This document shows, piece after piece, positions 34,034-43,751 of a DNA stretch of 64,000 nucleotides. The notes under the pieces were generated by a model. That model worked only from the letters and a program-made list of their open reading frames with translations. It did not search any database and had not been told where the DNA came from. Each line of letters starts with the position of its first letter. Positions within the stretch are counted from its first letter, which is position 1. Source of the DNA: Eubacteriales bacterium (GTDB taxonomy: Bacteria > Bacillota > Clostridia > Lachnospirales > Lachnospiraceae). Where the stretch lies: contig JAUNJG010000009.1 of NCBI GenBank assembly GCA_030533385.1, positions 1 through 64,000 of the forward strand, in the 5' to 3' direction. Made by a program: the position numbers and the translations under genes.

Positions 34034-34125
34034 GCGTTTCCCTCCGAATCGACGAGGAACAAAAGTGTCTCCCTGCCTTCCTCAAATACAGGCAGACGGG
34101 TAGTGTCCGAACACACCCGCCCAGC

Positions 34126-35367
34126 CTAAGGCTGCTGCCATATTCCCGCAAACAGCGGCGAATCCAGAGGAAGAATCCCCCGTCGGATCTTCGTCTCTAC
34201 GATTCGGGCCACGGAGCGGTTGATTCTTTTTTCTGACAGAGTGCCGTCCTCCACCGCCTCCGCCACGGCCTCACAGGCAGCCACGAAATCGTCGGGCATC
34301 AATATCATGTCGTTTCCCGCCTCGATGGCCATCACCGCCGCCTGACCGGAATCATAAAATTTGGTGATAATCTTCATGTTCATCGCATCAGTGATAATCA
34401 CATGGTCATACTGAAGCTCCTGCCTCAAAATGTCATGAACCATCAAGGGAGACAGGGAGGCCGGCACCTCATTCTGAGTCACGGAGCGGACGGACACATG
34501 AGACATCATGACAAAATCCGCCCCCGCCCGGATGCCCGCCTCAAAAGGCTTAAATTCCACCCCCCGCAGCCGGTCGATGGTCACATCCAGATTTACATAA
34601 CCTTTGTGGGTGTCCTCCCCCGAATCCCCCTGTCCCGGGAAATGTTTCAGGGTGGCGCTCACTCCGTTGGACTGCAATCCCTCTACCACCTGGCTTACCA
34701 TGCCCGATGCCAGGGCGGCGTCGCTTCCAAAACTTCTCTCCCCGATTTCCGTGTTGTCCTCGTTGGTGGAAAGGTCGGCCACCGGAGCAAAATTCAGATT
34801 GAAGCCAAGTGCGCTAATCTCTCTTCCGATGGTATCTCCCACCTCATAAGCCCTGGCGGCATCTCCCGTCTTTCCTACCTCGGCCATATTGGGAAACTTA
34901 GTCGTACCCATGCCTTCCGTGTTGGCAACCCTCGCCACGGCGCCTCCTTCCTCATCTACTGCAATAAACATAGGAAGGGAAGCATTTTTTTGCATCTTCC
35001 TGATGAACTTCCTCGTTTGTTTTTTGTCTTCCAGATTAAAGGAGAAAAAAATCACGCCGCCGGGATGGTACGTCCGGATTCTCTCCTTCATCTTTTTGGT
35101 CATCGTCGTCTCCGCATCAAAATCCAGAGAATCTGTGTTGACAATAAAAAGCTGCCCAATTTTCTGCTCCAGCGTCATCTCTTCCACAACCCTGGATACA
35201 AGGCTCTCCATCGTAATCTTGTCCAGATTTTCCGGGTCAACGTCTTTGATGGATGTCGTCTCCTCACTCTTTCTCCTGACCTCGTCTCCGCTCCCGACAC
35301 TACAGCCGCTCAGGAAAAGCAGGCAGGCCAGCAGACAGCATATCAGACGAAACGTTCTTTTCTTCAT
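34126..35367 (-). CDS. Glycoside hydrolase family 3 lipoprotein, beta-N-acetylhexosaminidase-like
   Basis: The 413-residue protein has a lipoprotein signal peptide with lipobox LSGC (Cys22) and a GH3 N-terminal barrel. Motifs include VDEEGGAVARV, KHFPGQGDSGEDTHKG (with the His/Asp dyad typical of NagZ-type GH3 enzymes) and ITDAMNM with the nucleophile Asp. It would act outside the membrane on muropeptides or exogenous N-acetylglucosaminides. It is the last gene of a tight run beginning at folC, 48 bp after ppk. Confidence 0.9.
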   Translation of the reverse strand: MKKRTFRLICCLLACLLFLSGCSVGSGDEVRRKSEETTSIKDVDPENLDKITMESLVSRVVEEMTLEQKIGQLFIVNTDSLDFDAETTMTKKMKERIRTYHPGGVIFFSFNLEDKKQTRKFIRKMQKNASLPMFIAVDEEGGAVARVANTEGMGTTKFPNMAEVGKTGDAARAYEVGDTIGREISALGFNLNFAPVADLSTNEDNTEIGERSFGSDAALASGMVSQVVEGLQSNGVSATLKHFPGQGDSGEDTHKGYVNLDVTIDRLRGVEFKPFEAGIRAGADFVMMSHVSVRSVTQNEVPASLSPLMVHDILRQELQYDHVIITDAMNMKIITKFYDSGQAAVMAIEAGNDMILMPDDFVAACEAVAEAVEDGTLSEKRINRSVARIVETKIRRGILPLDSPLFAGIWQQP

Positions 35368-35414
35368 TCATTCCCCCATTTTCCACCCGGGCTTGTACCC
35401 GGCAAACGCTTTTT

Positions 35415-37532
35415 TTACATCGGTTCAAAGCGGCGGCTTTGCACCGTCTTTTTCGGTTTGTTTTTCTGGATGGCCTCCTCACAGAACTGTTTTTGTGCCT
35501 CCAGAAGCACCTTTCCTCTCTTGTCTACTTTCTGGTAGCTGCCGTCCGGCAACAGAAGGTGTGCCTTCATCGTATCTTCCAGCTGAAGCTGTAAAATGTG
35601 TTTCGCCTTTTTCTTTAAAAGCTCGTCTTCCACCGGGAACACAATCTCCACCCTTCTGTCCAGGTTTCTCGGCATCCAGTCTGCACTTCCCATATAGATT
35701 TCCTCGTGTCCGTCATTATAAAAAGAGAAAATTCTCGCATGTTCCAGAAAAGTACCCACAATGGAACGCACCCGAATATTCTCGCTGACACCCGGAATCC
35801 CCGTCACAAGACAGCAAATCCCCCGGATGATCAAGTCTATCTGCACGCCCGCCGCAGAAGCTTCGTACAAAGCAACGATGATCTTTTTGTCACAAAGAGA
35901 ATTGCACTTTGCAATAATGTGAGCCTTCTTGCCCTCCCTGGCGTTTTTCGTCTCCCTGCGAATCAGAGCAAGAAAACGATCTTTCATCCAGATTGGGGCC
36001 ACCAGAAGACGGTTCCACCTTGCCGGCTCCGAGTAGCCGCTCAGCATATTAAACACTGCGGTGGCGTCCTCCCCGTAAGCATCCCGGCAGGTGAACATGC
36101 CCGTATCCGTGTAAAGCTTGGCGGTGGAATCGTTATAGTTTCCGGTCCCCAGATGGACGTAACGGCGAATCCCATCGGTTTCCTTTCGCACCACAAGGGC
36201 GATTTTACAGTGCGTTTTCAATCCGACCAGGCCGTAGATGACGTGGCATCCCGCCTTCTCCAGCTTTTTCGCCCAGTTGATGTTATTTTCTTCGTCAAAG
36301 CGGGCCTTTAACTCTACAAGAACAGTGACCTGCTTTCCGTTTTCCGCCGCCAGTGCGAGAGCTGCAATAATCGGAGAATTGCCGCTGACCCGGTATAAGG
36401 TCTGCTTGATGGCAAGAACATTTTCATCCTCCGCCGCCTGGCGGATGAATGCCACCACCGGGGCAAAACTCTCATAAGGATGGTGAAGCAGGACGTCTCC
36501 CTTTCGTATCTGGGCAAAGATGTCCCCGTCCGCCCGAAGCTCCTGGGTAATCTGCGGCACATAGACCGGCTCCTTGTACCCCCCAAATCCTTCCAGCCCG
36601 TAACACTTCATGAGGAAGGTCAGGTCCAGCGGCCCGTTGATCTCGTACACATCATGGCTGTGTACCTTGAACTGCTTTTTCAAATACTTCACCAAATGCC
36701 TGTCCATGCCATCCTCGTATTCAAATTTGATGACCTCTCCCCACTGTCGCTGCTTTAACTGCCGCTCAATCTCTTTTAACAAATCTTCCGCATCGTCCTC
36801 GTCTATGGACAAATCGGCGTTTCTCATGATGCGGTAAGCACCGGAACAAAGTATCTCATGGTTTAAAAATAGCTTGTCAAGAAAATGTTCGATGACCCGC
36901 TCCAACAAAATCACCCTCGTGACCCCTTCTTCCGTCTTCGGCAAGGTGATGACTCTTGGGAGCACCGAAGGCACCTGCACCGTGGCAATGTCATACTCCT
37001 TATCTTCCTTCTTCTCCCTGTTTTCAATCAGGGCGGCTATGTTTAACGTTTTATTTTGAATCAGAGGAAACGGACGGGAGGAGTCAATGGCCATCGGCGT
37101 CAAAACCGGATAAACATTTTTGTGGAAATAATGATCCAGATATTCTTCCTCTTCCTCGGTGATTTCTTTGTAATCCACCAGGAACAGTCCCGCCTCCCTG
37201 AGTTTTGGCATCAGAGAGCGATTGAAGGCAGAATACTGTTTCTCCGTAAAATCATGGGTTTTCTTTTGCAGTGCGTCAAGCTGCTCCCCCGGCGTCATCC
37301 CTGCGATGTCCTTCTTCGCATACTCCGCATGGATCATGTCTTTTAACGATGCGATGCGCACCATGAAAAACTCATCCAGATTGGATGCGGTGATACTCAG
37401 AAACTTTATACGCTCAAAGAGCGGGTTTTGCCTGTCCTTTGCTTCTCCCAGAATCCTGTAGTTAAATTCCAGCCAGCTTAGCTCCCTGTTTGTAAAATTA
37501 GATGGTCTGTCAAACAAATTTTTCTCTGCCAT
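35415..37532 (-). CDS. ppk: Polyphosphate kinase 1
   Basis: Makes polyphosphate from ATP reversibly. The 705-residue protein has the N-terminal NRELSWLEFNYRIL helix bundle, the SNLDEFFMVR segment, and the two phospholipase-D-like catalytic halves; HLGTGNYNDSTAKLY carries the phosphorylated histidine, and a second His lies in GTFLEHARIFSF. Length is normal for PPK1. GGGGAAGCC precedes the ATG; ppx ends 15 bp upstream, so the two are surely cotranscribed. Confidence 0.97.
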   Translation of the reverse strand: MAEKNLFDRPSNFTNRELSWLEFNYRILGEAKDRQNPLFERIKFLSITASNLDEFFMVRIASLKDMIHAEYAKKDIAGMTPGEQLDALQKKTHDFTEKQYSAFNRSLMPKLREAGLFLVDYKEITEEEEEYLDHYFHKNVYPVLTPMAIDSSRPFPLIQNKTLNIAALIENREKKEDKEYDIATVQVPSVLPRVITLPKTEEGVTRVILLERVIEHFLDKLFLNHEILCSGAYRIMRNADLSIDEDDAEDLLKEIERQLKQRQWGEVIKFEYEDGMDRHLVKYLKKQFKVHSHDVYEINGPLDLTFLMKCYGLEGFGGYKEPVYVPQITQELRADGDIFAQIRKGDVLLHHPYESFAPVVAFIRQAAEDENVLAIKQTLYRVSGNSPIIAALALAAENGKQVTVLVELKARFDEENNINWAKKLEKAGCHVIYGLVGLKTHCKIALVVRKETDGIRRYVHLGTGNYNDSTAKLYTDTGMFTCRDAYGEDATAVFNMLSGYSEPARWNRLLVAPIWMKDRFLALIRRETKNAREGKKAHIIAKCNSLCDKKIIVALYEASAAGVQIDLIIRGICCLVTGIPGVSENIRVRSIVGTFLEHARIFSFYNDGHEEIYMGSADWMPRNLDRRVEIVFPVEDELLKKKAKHILQLQLEDTMKAHLLLPDGSYQKVDKRGKVLLEAQKQFCEEAIQKNKPKKTVQSRRFEPM

Positions 37533-37546
37533 GGCTTCCCCTTTCT

Positions 37547-39082
37547 CTAAAACGTCCTTTTTTGTCTGAGTACCGGCTTGATGCCAAGAGTCTCACTGAA
37601 AAAATTGGCCTTTTTGTCAAACAGGCTGATTTCCAGCGTAATGTCCCTCTCCGCCTCCACCGTGATGATAAGCTCTTTGCCCTTTCGCATGATGCTGTGA
37701 TTCCTGTATTTTTGTCCGTGCCCCCGGTCCAGGACGTTGGCCAGCCGGAGTATGGCCGTCAGCTTCGCAATGCGAAGGTACTCCGTCCGAAGAAACAGGC
37801 TGTCTAAATGGTTAATTCCCGGCAGGTGTTCCGTATTATAAAGCACCACGTTAGCTACCTCCTCCCTCTCCCTGTGAGAAATACCCATAATCTCCGTGGA
37901 GATGATGAGCTGATAACCATTTTTTCCCGGCTGATTCATGTTGACAAACTTTCCTATGTCATGCAAAATAGCAGAAATTTCCAGCACAAGCCTGTCCCGT
38001 TTGGAAAGCCCGTGGAACTTCTGCGTCCGGTCAAAAAGTTCACATGCCAGCTCCGACACATACTCAGCATGGACTTTATTTGCCCGGTATCTTTTGCCGA
38101 TGTATTTGACGGAGGCGATGATATCCTGATAATAATCGTGATTGATTTTTATTTTTCCCGTCTTCAGGGCATAGTCCACCACACTGCCGTCGCACAGGTT
38201 GGTGCCGCAAATGTACACCGTCTCCGCCCTGGATATCTCCAAAAACTTCTTGTAGATAATCACGGATGGCAGGGTCATTCTGGCATCCTCGATAGACAGG
38301 CCGTACTTGACTGCCAAATCCTGATAGGACGCCCTCTTTATCTTCTTAAAAATATAGCAAATCTGTTCATAGTTTACTGTGAGATCCAACTTTAATTCCG
38401 GTACAATCCGCTTTAAGTTTTTGATTTCATCTCCGATGGCAATGACATTTTTAATGTCCTTCTCCTTTAAAAAATTGCTGCGGAACATATCAATCTCATA
38501 TTGAATGTACTCCTCCATGACAGAGATGTAATCCAGCGCATTATGCTCCACCGTCTCAAGGATTTCTCTCACCTTCGCCGTTCCGATGTCCAGATTCTGG
38601 GTCAGGTAAAGCGCCTTCTTGTCAAACAAAGAAACCTGGACGCTCCCGGAACCGATGTCCAAAATCGCCGTATTTTTTTGTATGACCTTGTCAAAGTCTA
38701 TCTCCGCCAGCTGAATCCCCTTATACATCTGGAAGCGAAGCTCGGAGTTGCTCAGCATTTCCACGTTGATGCCTGTTCTAAGCTTAATCTGATTCAGGAC
38801 AGAAAGCTGGTTTTCCGCATTCCGCACGGCGCTTGTGGCATAGCAACGGTACTCTTTCACTCCATACTCTTTCATGTGCAGCAAAAACTGGTTCAGCACC
38901 GTACTAATCTCCTCAATCTGTGCAAAGGAAATCCTTCCCACCCCGTAAGCTTCTTTCCCAAGCTCATATTCATGGCGGATACTGTTCATGGTCTTAATGC
39001 CATTTGCCGGCGAAATCTCATAGATCTTCATCAGAAGATTTTTTGAGCCGATGACAATGGCTGCATAAGTTGAATATCTCAT
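37547..39082 (-). CDS. ppx: Exopolyphosphatase/GppA-type phosphatase with HD domain
   Basis: The 511-residue protein combines an ASKHA-fold Ppx/GppA domain (phosphate loops IGSKNLLMKI near the start and LDIGSGSVQVSLF about residue 150) with a C-terminal HD region, HDIGKF at about 340 and ISHREREEV. It degrades polyphosphate or (p)ppGpp-related pentaphosphate. The ATG at 39082 has AAGGAAGGGGAAAC upstream; the longer frame to 39115 overlaps it. Paired with ppk. Confidence 0.92.
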   Translation of the reverse strand: MRYSTYAAIVIGSKNLLMKIYEISPANGIKTMNSIRHEYELGKEAYGVGRISFAQIEEISTVLNQFLLHMKEYGVKEYRCYATSAVRNAENQLSVLNQIKLRTGINVEMLSNSELRFQMYKGIQLAEIDFDKVIQKNTAILDIGSGSVQVSLFDKKALYLTQNLDIGTAKVREILETVEHNALDYISVMEEYIQYEIDMFRSNFLKEKDIKNVIAIGDEIKNLKRIVPELKLDLTVNYEQICYIFKKIKRASYQDLAVKYGLSIEDARMTLPSVIIYKKFLEISRAETVYICGTNLCDGSVVDYALKTGKIKINHDYYQDIIASVKYIGKRYRANKVHAEYVSELACELFDRTQKFHGLSKRDRLVLEISAILHDIGKFVNMNQPGKNGYQLIISTEIMGISHREREEVANVVLYNTEHLPGINHLDSLFLRTEYLRIAKLTAILRLANVLDRGHGQKYRNHSIMRKGKELIITVEAERDITLEISLFDKKANFFSETLGIKPVLRQKRTF

Positions 39083-39130
39083 GTTTCCCCTTCCTTTTGC
39101 CTTTTGTGCATACATCCATCCGCAAGACGG

Positions 39131-41659
39131 TCATTCCTCCTTCTTCTTTCCTTTCAGATAGAAGAAAGACTCCACCGTATGCTCCGTGTCAATCAGGTTA
39201 TTGTATTGAAGAATCTGGTATTCCTTCACCATGTCCTGATGAGGCGTCTCCTTTGCGGACTCATAGTAGTTGCCTTCCGCATCGTAAGCGCCCATGGCCG
39301 TCAGCACCGGCAGCTTCTCATAAAGCTTCAGAAGAAACTTTTGGTAAGGGCTCGTTTTAAGCCCTGCCTCTCGCATGACATAGGCGCTAAGATAATTGGC
39401 GCTCATCTTTTCTATGGTAGTTTCCTTTATATCATAGTTTGCCCATATAATAAACGGCGTCTGGTATTTTTTCATTAATTCTTCCGCACTCATTTCACCG
39501 GAAGACTTTCCAAAGAGACTTTCGTAAAATTTGCTGGTCACCGCCGGCTGGTGGTCTCCGAACATGACAAGGATGGTCGGCTCCTTCACCCGGGAAAAAT
39601 AATCTACCAGATACTGAAATGCCTCATCCGTCTTTTTTACGAGAGAAAGATACTGTTCTGCCTGCTCATTTTTATGGTTGTCCACAATCTCTATCTCATT
39701 GGTGAAATTATCGTAGACTTTATTGAAGCCGCCATGATTTTGCATTGTCACGTTAAACAGATAAAATGGCTTGTTCTTCGTTTCTCTTCCCTCGTACAAC
39801 TCGATGATTTTCTCTACGTCTGACTGGTCGGAAATGTATTTTCGATACATCAGCGGGTTGGTAAAATCGCTCTCGCTGTAAAACTTTTCAAAACCCATAT
39901 TTTTGTATACTTCAATCCGGTTCCACCCGGTGGCAAGATAAGGATGGAGAGCCAGGTTGCCCCCGTAGCCCTGCCCCTTTAGCAGGTAGGTCATGTTGGG
40001 CAGTCGGTCTTTTACCACCTGCGTGTAGGCAATAATGCCGTTTTGTAAAAAGGCCATGCTGTTTCCTGTCAGGAACTCAAACTCTGAATTGCAGGTTCCC
40101 GAACCAAAAATAGACATGTACAAAGACCCCTTGATGGTGTCCTTTTTCAGACTGTGAATGAACGGCATGTAATCCTGGTTCGTCTCAAAATCACCGATGA
40201 CCGAGAGGTCGGAAAAGGCCTCATTCATGATGGCAATGACGTTCGGCTTCGTACCGTCCTTCGTCTCCAGCCTTCCCTTTTTCTTTTCCACGTCATTGGC
40301 AAATTCCTCCTCGTATCTGGCGGCGATATCCTCCGCCGCCTCCACCGAATAATCGCTCGGCTTCTCCTGAACAAGGGAGTTCATGTTAAGGACAAAACCA
40401 AAGAAAAATCCGTTTTTGGCATACCCTTTTTTCTGATCCCACACATTGTTCTTGATGCCGAAGCTTCGGAGAGTTCTCTCCTCGATGACAAAGCTTCCAA
40501 GCACCGCCGAGGCAGCCACAATCACAACGCCCATGAGGACTCTCTTTTTCCATCCCGTCTTCTTTTCCATCGGGCAACGCCAAAGTACCGACAAGTACAA
40601 AATCATGAACAGCAAGTTCCAAACGAACACCGGCTGAATCGCATAGTCATAATTTTGCGCCACGCTGGCGGCCGTGGAGGCGGACATGATGTCAGAGGGA
40701 ACGATGGGCGCTCCCTTGAAACTCAACACATAGTAATTGGTCAGACCGATGACGTACCAAAAAACCATGCCGATGGTCACGGATGCCTTCCTCGATACAA
40801 ACAACAGATACAATATGCCAAAAAAAAGGTAGTACACAAGAATGTTGAGCCATCCTTCCGCCGCCGAGATACGGAATGCGGAATTGTCCGTAAATCGCTC
40901 CACAAACCAGAAGGTGAACGGGGGCGACAGATAAAACAGCAAATATCCAAGGACACTCTTTCCCTTCCTCGGAATCGGAATCGGAAACAGGACGAGCAAA
41001 ATGACGAGGCTCAATACGATGCCGATGCCGAGCCATTGCTGGTATATGGTCACCGGATAATAAAACTTCGCCACGAGATACTTCCGCTGTGTCTCCCGTC
41101 CCACCGACATTTTTCCCTGAAATCCTTTTTCCTTCGTAGACCACTGGTAAACAATCGGTTCCTTTCCCGACTGGGCGCCGATCGTGTAAATCTGAAGGTA
41201 ATACTTGTGTCCCTTTTGCAGCTGCACGTCCGTGTCAAACTCCGTGTAGTCGTTGTTCAAAAGATTTTTTACCTTTTTTTTCACCTGGGACACGCTTTTT
41301 CCTGTTTCCATGTCAACGACATCCAAAATCAACTTTCCCTCTGCCACACCCGAATAATCATTACTAAAATAAAGCTTGACCGTCTTCAGATGAGTATGCT
41401 TTGCGATAAACTTCTGGGTAATCACGTTGCCATCTGACAACAGGCATACCTGATCCACCCGATATTTATTGACCTGATTCGTTGCATTTTTCTGATAATC
41501 CATGAAATTATGGCACAGATACCACATCATGAATAACAAAAAGGCCACCACCGCCAGTTTCAACGCCAGCAAACCTTTTCTGATTTTTCCGTCAGAATTT
41601 TTATCTCCTGCGATACTGTTACATATTTTTTCCCATATCATCAGTTTTTTAATCTCCAT
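39131..41659 (-). CDS. LTA synthase family (sulfatase-fold) membrane protein with an extracellular N-terminal domain
   Basis: The 842-residue protein has a first membrane helix at about 29-50, then an extracellular beta-rich region (about 55-205), further helices (about 209-228, 238-253, 270-288, 294-312, 345-361, 374-391), and a C-terminal alkaline-phosphatase-like domain. Catalytic residues of lipoteichoic acid synthases can be placed: E480 (AIMNEAF), nucleophile T522 (GSGTCNSEF) and D702/H703 (FGDHQP). It probably transfers phosphoglycerol or a related phospho-group to a cell-surface glycopolymer or lipid. The large loop between helices 1 and 2 is not part of ordinary LtaS. It sits inside the folC-to-GH3 run. 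Confidence 0.85.
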   Translation of the reverse strand: MEIKKLMIWEKICNSIAGDKNSDGKIRKGLLALKLAVVAFLLFMMWYLCHNFMDYQKNATNQVNKYRVDQVCLLSDGNVITQKFIAKHTHLKTVKLYFSNDYSGVAEGKLILDVVDMETGKSVSQVKKKVKNLLNNDYTEFDTDVQLQKGHKYYLQIYTIGAQSGKEPIVYQWSTKEKGFQGKMSVGRETQRKYLVAKFYYPVTIYQQWLGIGIVLSLVILLVLFPIPIPRKGKSVLGYLLFYLSPPFTFWFVERFTDNSAFRISAAEGWLNILVYYLFFGILYLLFVSRKASVTIGMVFWYVIGLTNYYVLSFKGAPIVPSDIMSASTAASVAQNYDYAIQPVFVWNLLFMILYLSVLWRCPMEKKTGWKKRVLMGVVIVAASAVLGSFVIEERTLRSFGIKNNVWDQKKGYAKNGFFFGFVLNMNSLVQEKPSDYSVEAAEDIAARYEEEFANDVEKKKGRLETKDGTKPNVIAIMNEAFSDLSVIGDFETNQDYMPFIHSLKKDTIKGSLYMSIFGSGTCNSEFEFLTGNSMAFLQNGIIAYTQVVKDRLPNMTYLLKGQGYGGNLALHPYLATGWNRIEVYKNMGFEKFYSESDFTNPLMYRKYISDQSDVEKIIELYEGRETKNKPFYLFNVTMQNHGGFNKVYDNFTNEIEIVDNHKNEQAEQYLSLVKKTDEAFQYLVDYFSRVKEPTILVMFGDHQPAVTSKFYESLFGKSSGEMSAEELMKKYQTPFIIWANYDIKETTIEKMSANYLSAYVMREAGLKTSPYQKFLLKLYEKLPVLTAMGAYDAEGNYYESAKETPHQDMVKEYQILQYNNLIDTEHTVESFFYLKGKKKEE

Positions 41660-41706
41660 ATTTTAAGCTTCCCGCCTCCTGACGAGCCGGCGAAAGCCCT
41701 CTGCGG

Positions 41707-42849
41707 TTAATAATTTCCCAAAATTTTAAAATCGGCAACCTCCGTCCTCACTCCCTGCAGCGCATTTCTCACCGCCGGGTCGTGAAGATTTCCGGTGATG
41801 TCGATATAAAAGCGGTACTCCCACTGTTTATCCGGCAGGGGAACCGACTCTATGTGGCTCAGGTTCAAATCGTTATAAAGAAAATGAGACAAAATGTTAT
41901 AAAGAGTTCCACTCTCGTGGACGAGAGAAAAAGAAATACTGATCTTTCCCGCCGTCTCCGTATATTGCCGCTTCTTTGACAAAATCACAAAGCGGGTCAC
42001 GTTGGCGTCATCAAAATTAATGCTCTCCTCCAAAATATCCAGCCCGTAAAGCTCTGCGGCCCTGCGGCTGGCAATGGCCGCCTCCTTTTTGTCTCCCTTC
42101 CGGGCAATCATCTCTGCGGCGATGGCCGTGTTCTCCACACTGATTTGCTCTGCACCCATTTTCTCCAGATAAGGTGCGCACTGCATCAATCCCTGAGGAT
42201 GAGAATACACGGTATGTATTTCTTCTATTTTACTACCGGGACAGCCCAAAAGGCAATGGTCTACTTTCACAAAAACCTCTCCCACGATGCACACGTCGTT
42301 TTCCAGCAGGATGTTGTAAACACCCGTGACGTCTCCCGCCGAGGAATTCTCGATGGGAAGCACGCCGTAATCCGCATCCCCGTCATTTAAGGCGAGGGCG
42401 ACCTCCTTAAATTTGGCCACGCCGTAATGGTCCACGTCCTTCCCGAAAAACTTCTCGCAGGCCATCCCGGTAAAAGAACCGGGTACGCCGGCATACACCA
42501 CCCTGGTGTCAGGAAACCGTTCCAGCTCCGGCACTTCCGTAAAATAGTTCTCAATATAGCGGTCTCTTTGATGAACCAGATGATACTGGTATTTCCGGCT
42601 GATGGACATCATCTGAATAAACACCTCTTCCAGTCCCTTGACGATAAAAGGATTGGAACGGTTCTTCGTGATGTCCGCCAGCTTCTCATCTTCTCTATTT
42701 TTATCGTAAATCGGCGCACCCACCTCCTTTTTTGCCTGGGCAAGCTCCGCCGCATATTTCATTCTCTTTTCAAACAGTTCTGCGATCTGATAATCTACTT
42801 CTCGAATATCTTCTCTCACCTGATTTACATCTTTTTTCATTTTATCCAT
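41707..42849 (-). CDS. pheA: Bifunctional chorismate mutase/prephenate dehydratase
   Basis: Converts chorismate via prephenate to phenylpyruvate for phenylalanine. The 380 residues comprise an AroQ-type mutase (about 5-90, VREDIREVDYQIAELFEKRM), a dehydratase domain (from VVYAGVPGSFTGMA, about 110-290, with VLPIENSSAGDV and TRFVIL) and a C-terminal ACT domain (306-380). The ACT regulatory motif usually reading ESRP is ESVP here (334-337), while the neighbouring SGTLY block is ordinary for Clostridia. GAGG precedes the ATG. It follows folBK after 15 bp. Confidence 0.95.
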   Translation of the reverse strand: MDKMKKDVNQVREDIREVDYQIAELFEKRMKYAAELAQAKKEVGAPIYDKNREDEKLADITKNRSNPFIVKGLEEVFIQMMSISRKYQYHLVHQRDRYIENYFTEVPELERFPDTRVVYAGVPGSFTGMACEKFFGKDVDHYGVAKFKEVALALNDGDADYGVLPIENSSAGDVTGVYNILLENDVCIVGEVFVKVDHCLLGCPGSKIEEIHTVYSHPQGLMQCAPYLEKMGAEQISVENTAIAAEMIARKGDKKEAAIASRRAAELYGLDILEESINFDDANVTRFVILSKKRQYTETAGKISISFSLVHESGTLYNILSHFLYNDLNLSHIESVPLPDKQWEYRFYIDITGNLHDPAVRNALQGVRTEVADFKILGNY

Positions 42850-42864
42850 TTCAAAGTTCCTCTA

Positions 42865-43716
42865 TTACAACCTATCCTTTTCTAAGTGGGCGACATTTTC
42901 TTTTTGTGAAAGTTCCTCTTTCAATTCCAGAAATCTTTTTTTAGAAAGAGGATGCACTCCCTGCGGCGCAAGCTCGCACAAAGGCTCCAGCACAAACATC
43001 CTTCTTTCTATCTCCGGGTGAGGAATCACGAGACGTTCTTCCTCCATCACGATGGAATCATAAAAAAGAAGATCCAAATCCAGCGTTCTTGGCCCCCAGT
43101 GGATTTCCCGAACCCTGTCAGCCTCCCGCTCTATCTGCCAAAGCCGATTCAAAAGTTCCTCCGGCTCATACAGGGTAGAAAAGCAAAAAACGGTATTCAA
43201 AAAAGACGGCTGCTCCTCATATCCCCAGGGTTCCGTCTCCACCACAGAGGCCGCCCGGAAATTGCGAACCTGCTCATCTTCCGACAGCTTCTTCTCGGCG
43301 CCCCGAATGTAAGCCATCCTGTCGCCCATGTTGGAACCGACCCCGACATACACCTGGTGCCAACCTCTCTCTATGGTGACGGAGGCATAATTGACATGCA
43401 TCATGAGCGGCGCCCAGGGCTTTTTGACTTCTATCCTTACTTTTTCTATGAGTGGAAAAGAGAGGAGAATTTTTTGCGCCAGACGCTCCGCCACCCTCTC
43501 CAGCAGTTTGTCATTTTGTCTTTTCATCTCCCTGTCAATGAGACGGCAGACCTCCCCGTAACTGACGGAATCCTCCAGTTCATCAGACAGACCGGCTTTC
43601 CTTGCAGAAAGAAACATTTCCACATCTACCAAAAATTTCTGTCCCAAAACGGTTTCTTCCTGATACACTCCATGATTGCAGAAGATTTCCAGACCGTCTA
43701 TCCGTATTTTATCCAT
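42865..43716 (-). CDS. folBK: FolB-FolK fusion: dihydroneopterin aldolase / HPPK
   Basis: Two consecutive steps of folate synthesis are fused in 283 residues. The N-terminal ~120 are dihydroneopterin aldolase (IRIDGLEIFCNHGVYQEE, VSYGEVCRLI, EVKKPWAP), and the rest is hydroxymethyldihydropterin pyrophosphokinase (VYVGVGSNMGDR, ETEPWGYEEQPSFLNTV, WGPRTLDLDLLFY). Both catalytic regions look intact. It lies between folP and pheA, with gaps of 35 and 15 bp. Confidence 0.95.
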   Translation of the reverse strand: MDKIRIDGLEIFCNHGVYQEETVLGQKFLVDVEMFLSARKAGLSDELEDSVSYGEVCRLIDREMKRQNDKLLERVAERLAQKILLSFPLIEKVRIEVKKPWAPLMMHVNYASVTIERGWHQVYVGVGSNMGDRMAYIRGAEKKLSEDEQVRNFRAASVVETEPWGYEEQPSFLNTVFCFSTLYEPEELLNRLWQIEREADRVREIHWGPRTLDLDLLFYDSIVMEEERLVIPHPEIERRMFVLEPLCELAPQGVHPLSKKRFLELKEELSQKENVAHLEKDRL

Positions 43717-43751
43717 TCTATTTTCCCTTCTTTTCCTTTTTTATTCCTCTG

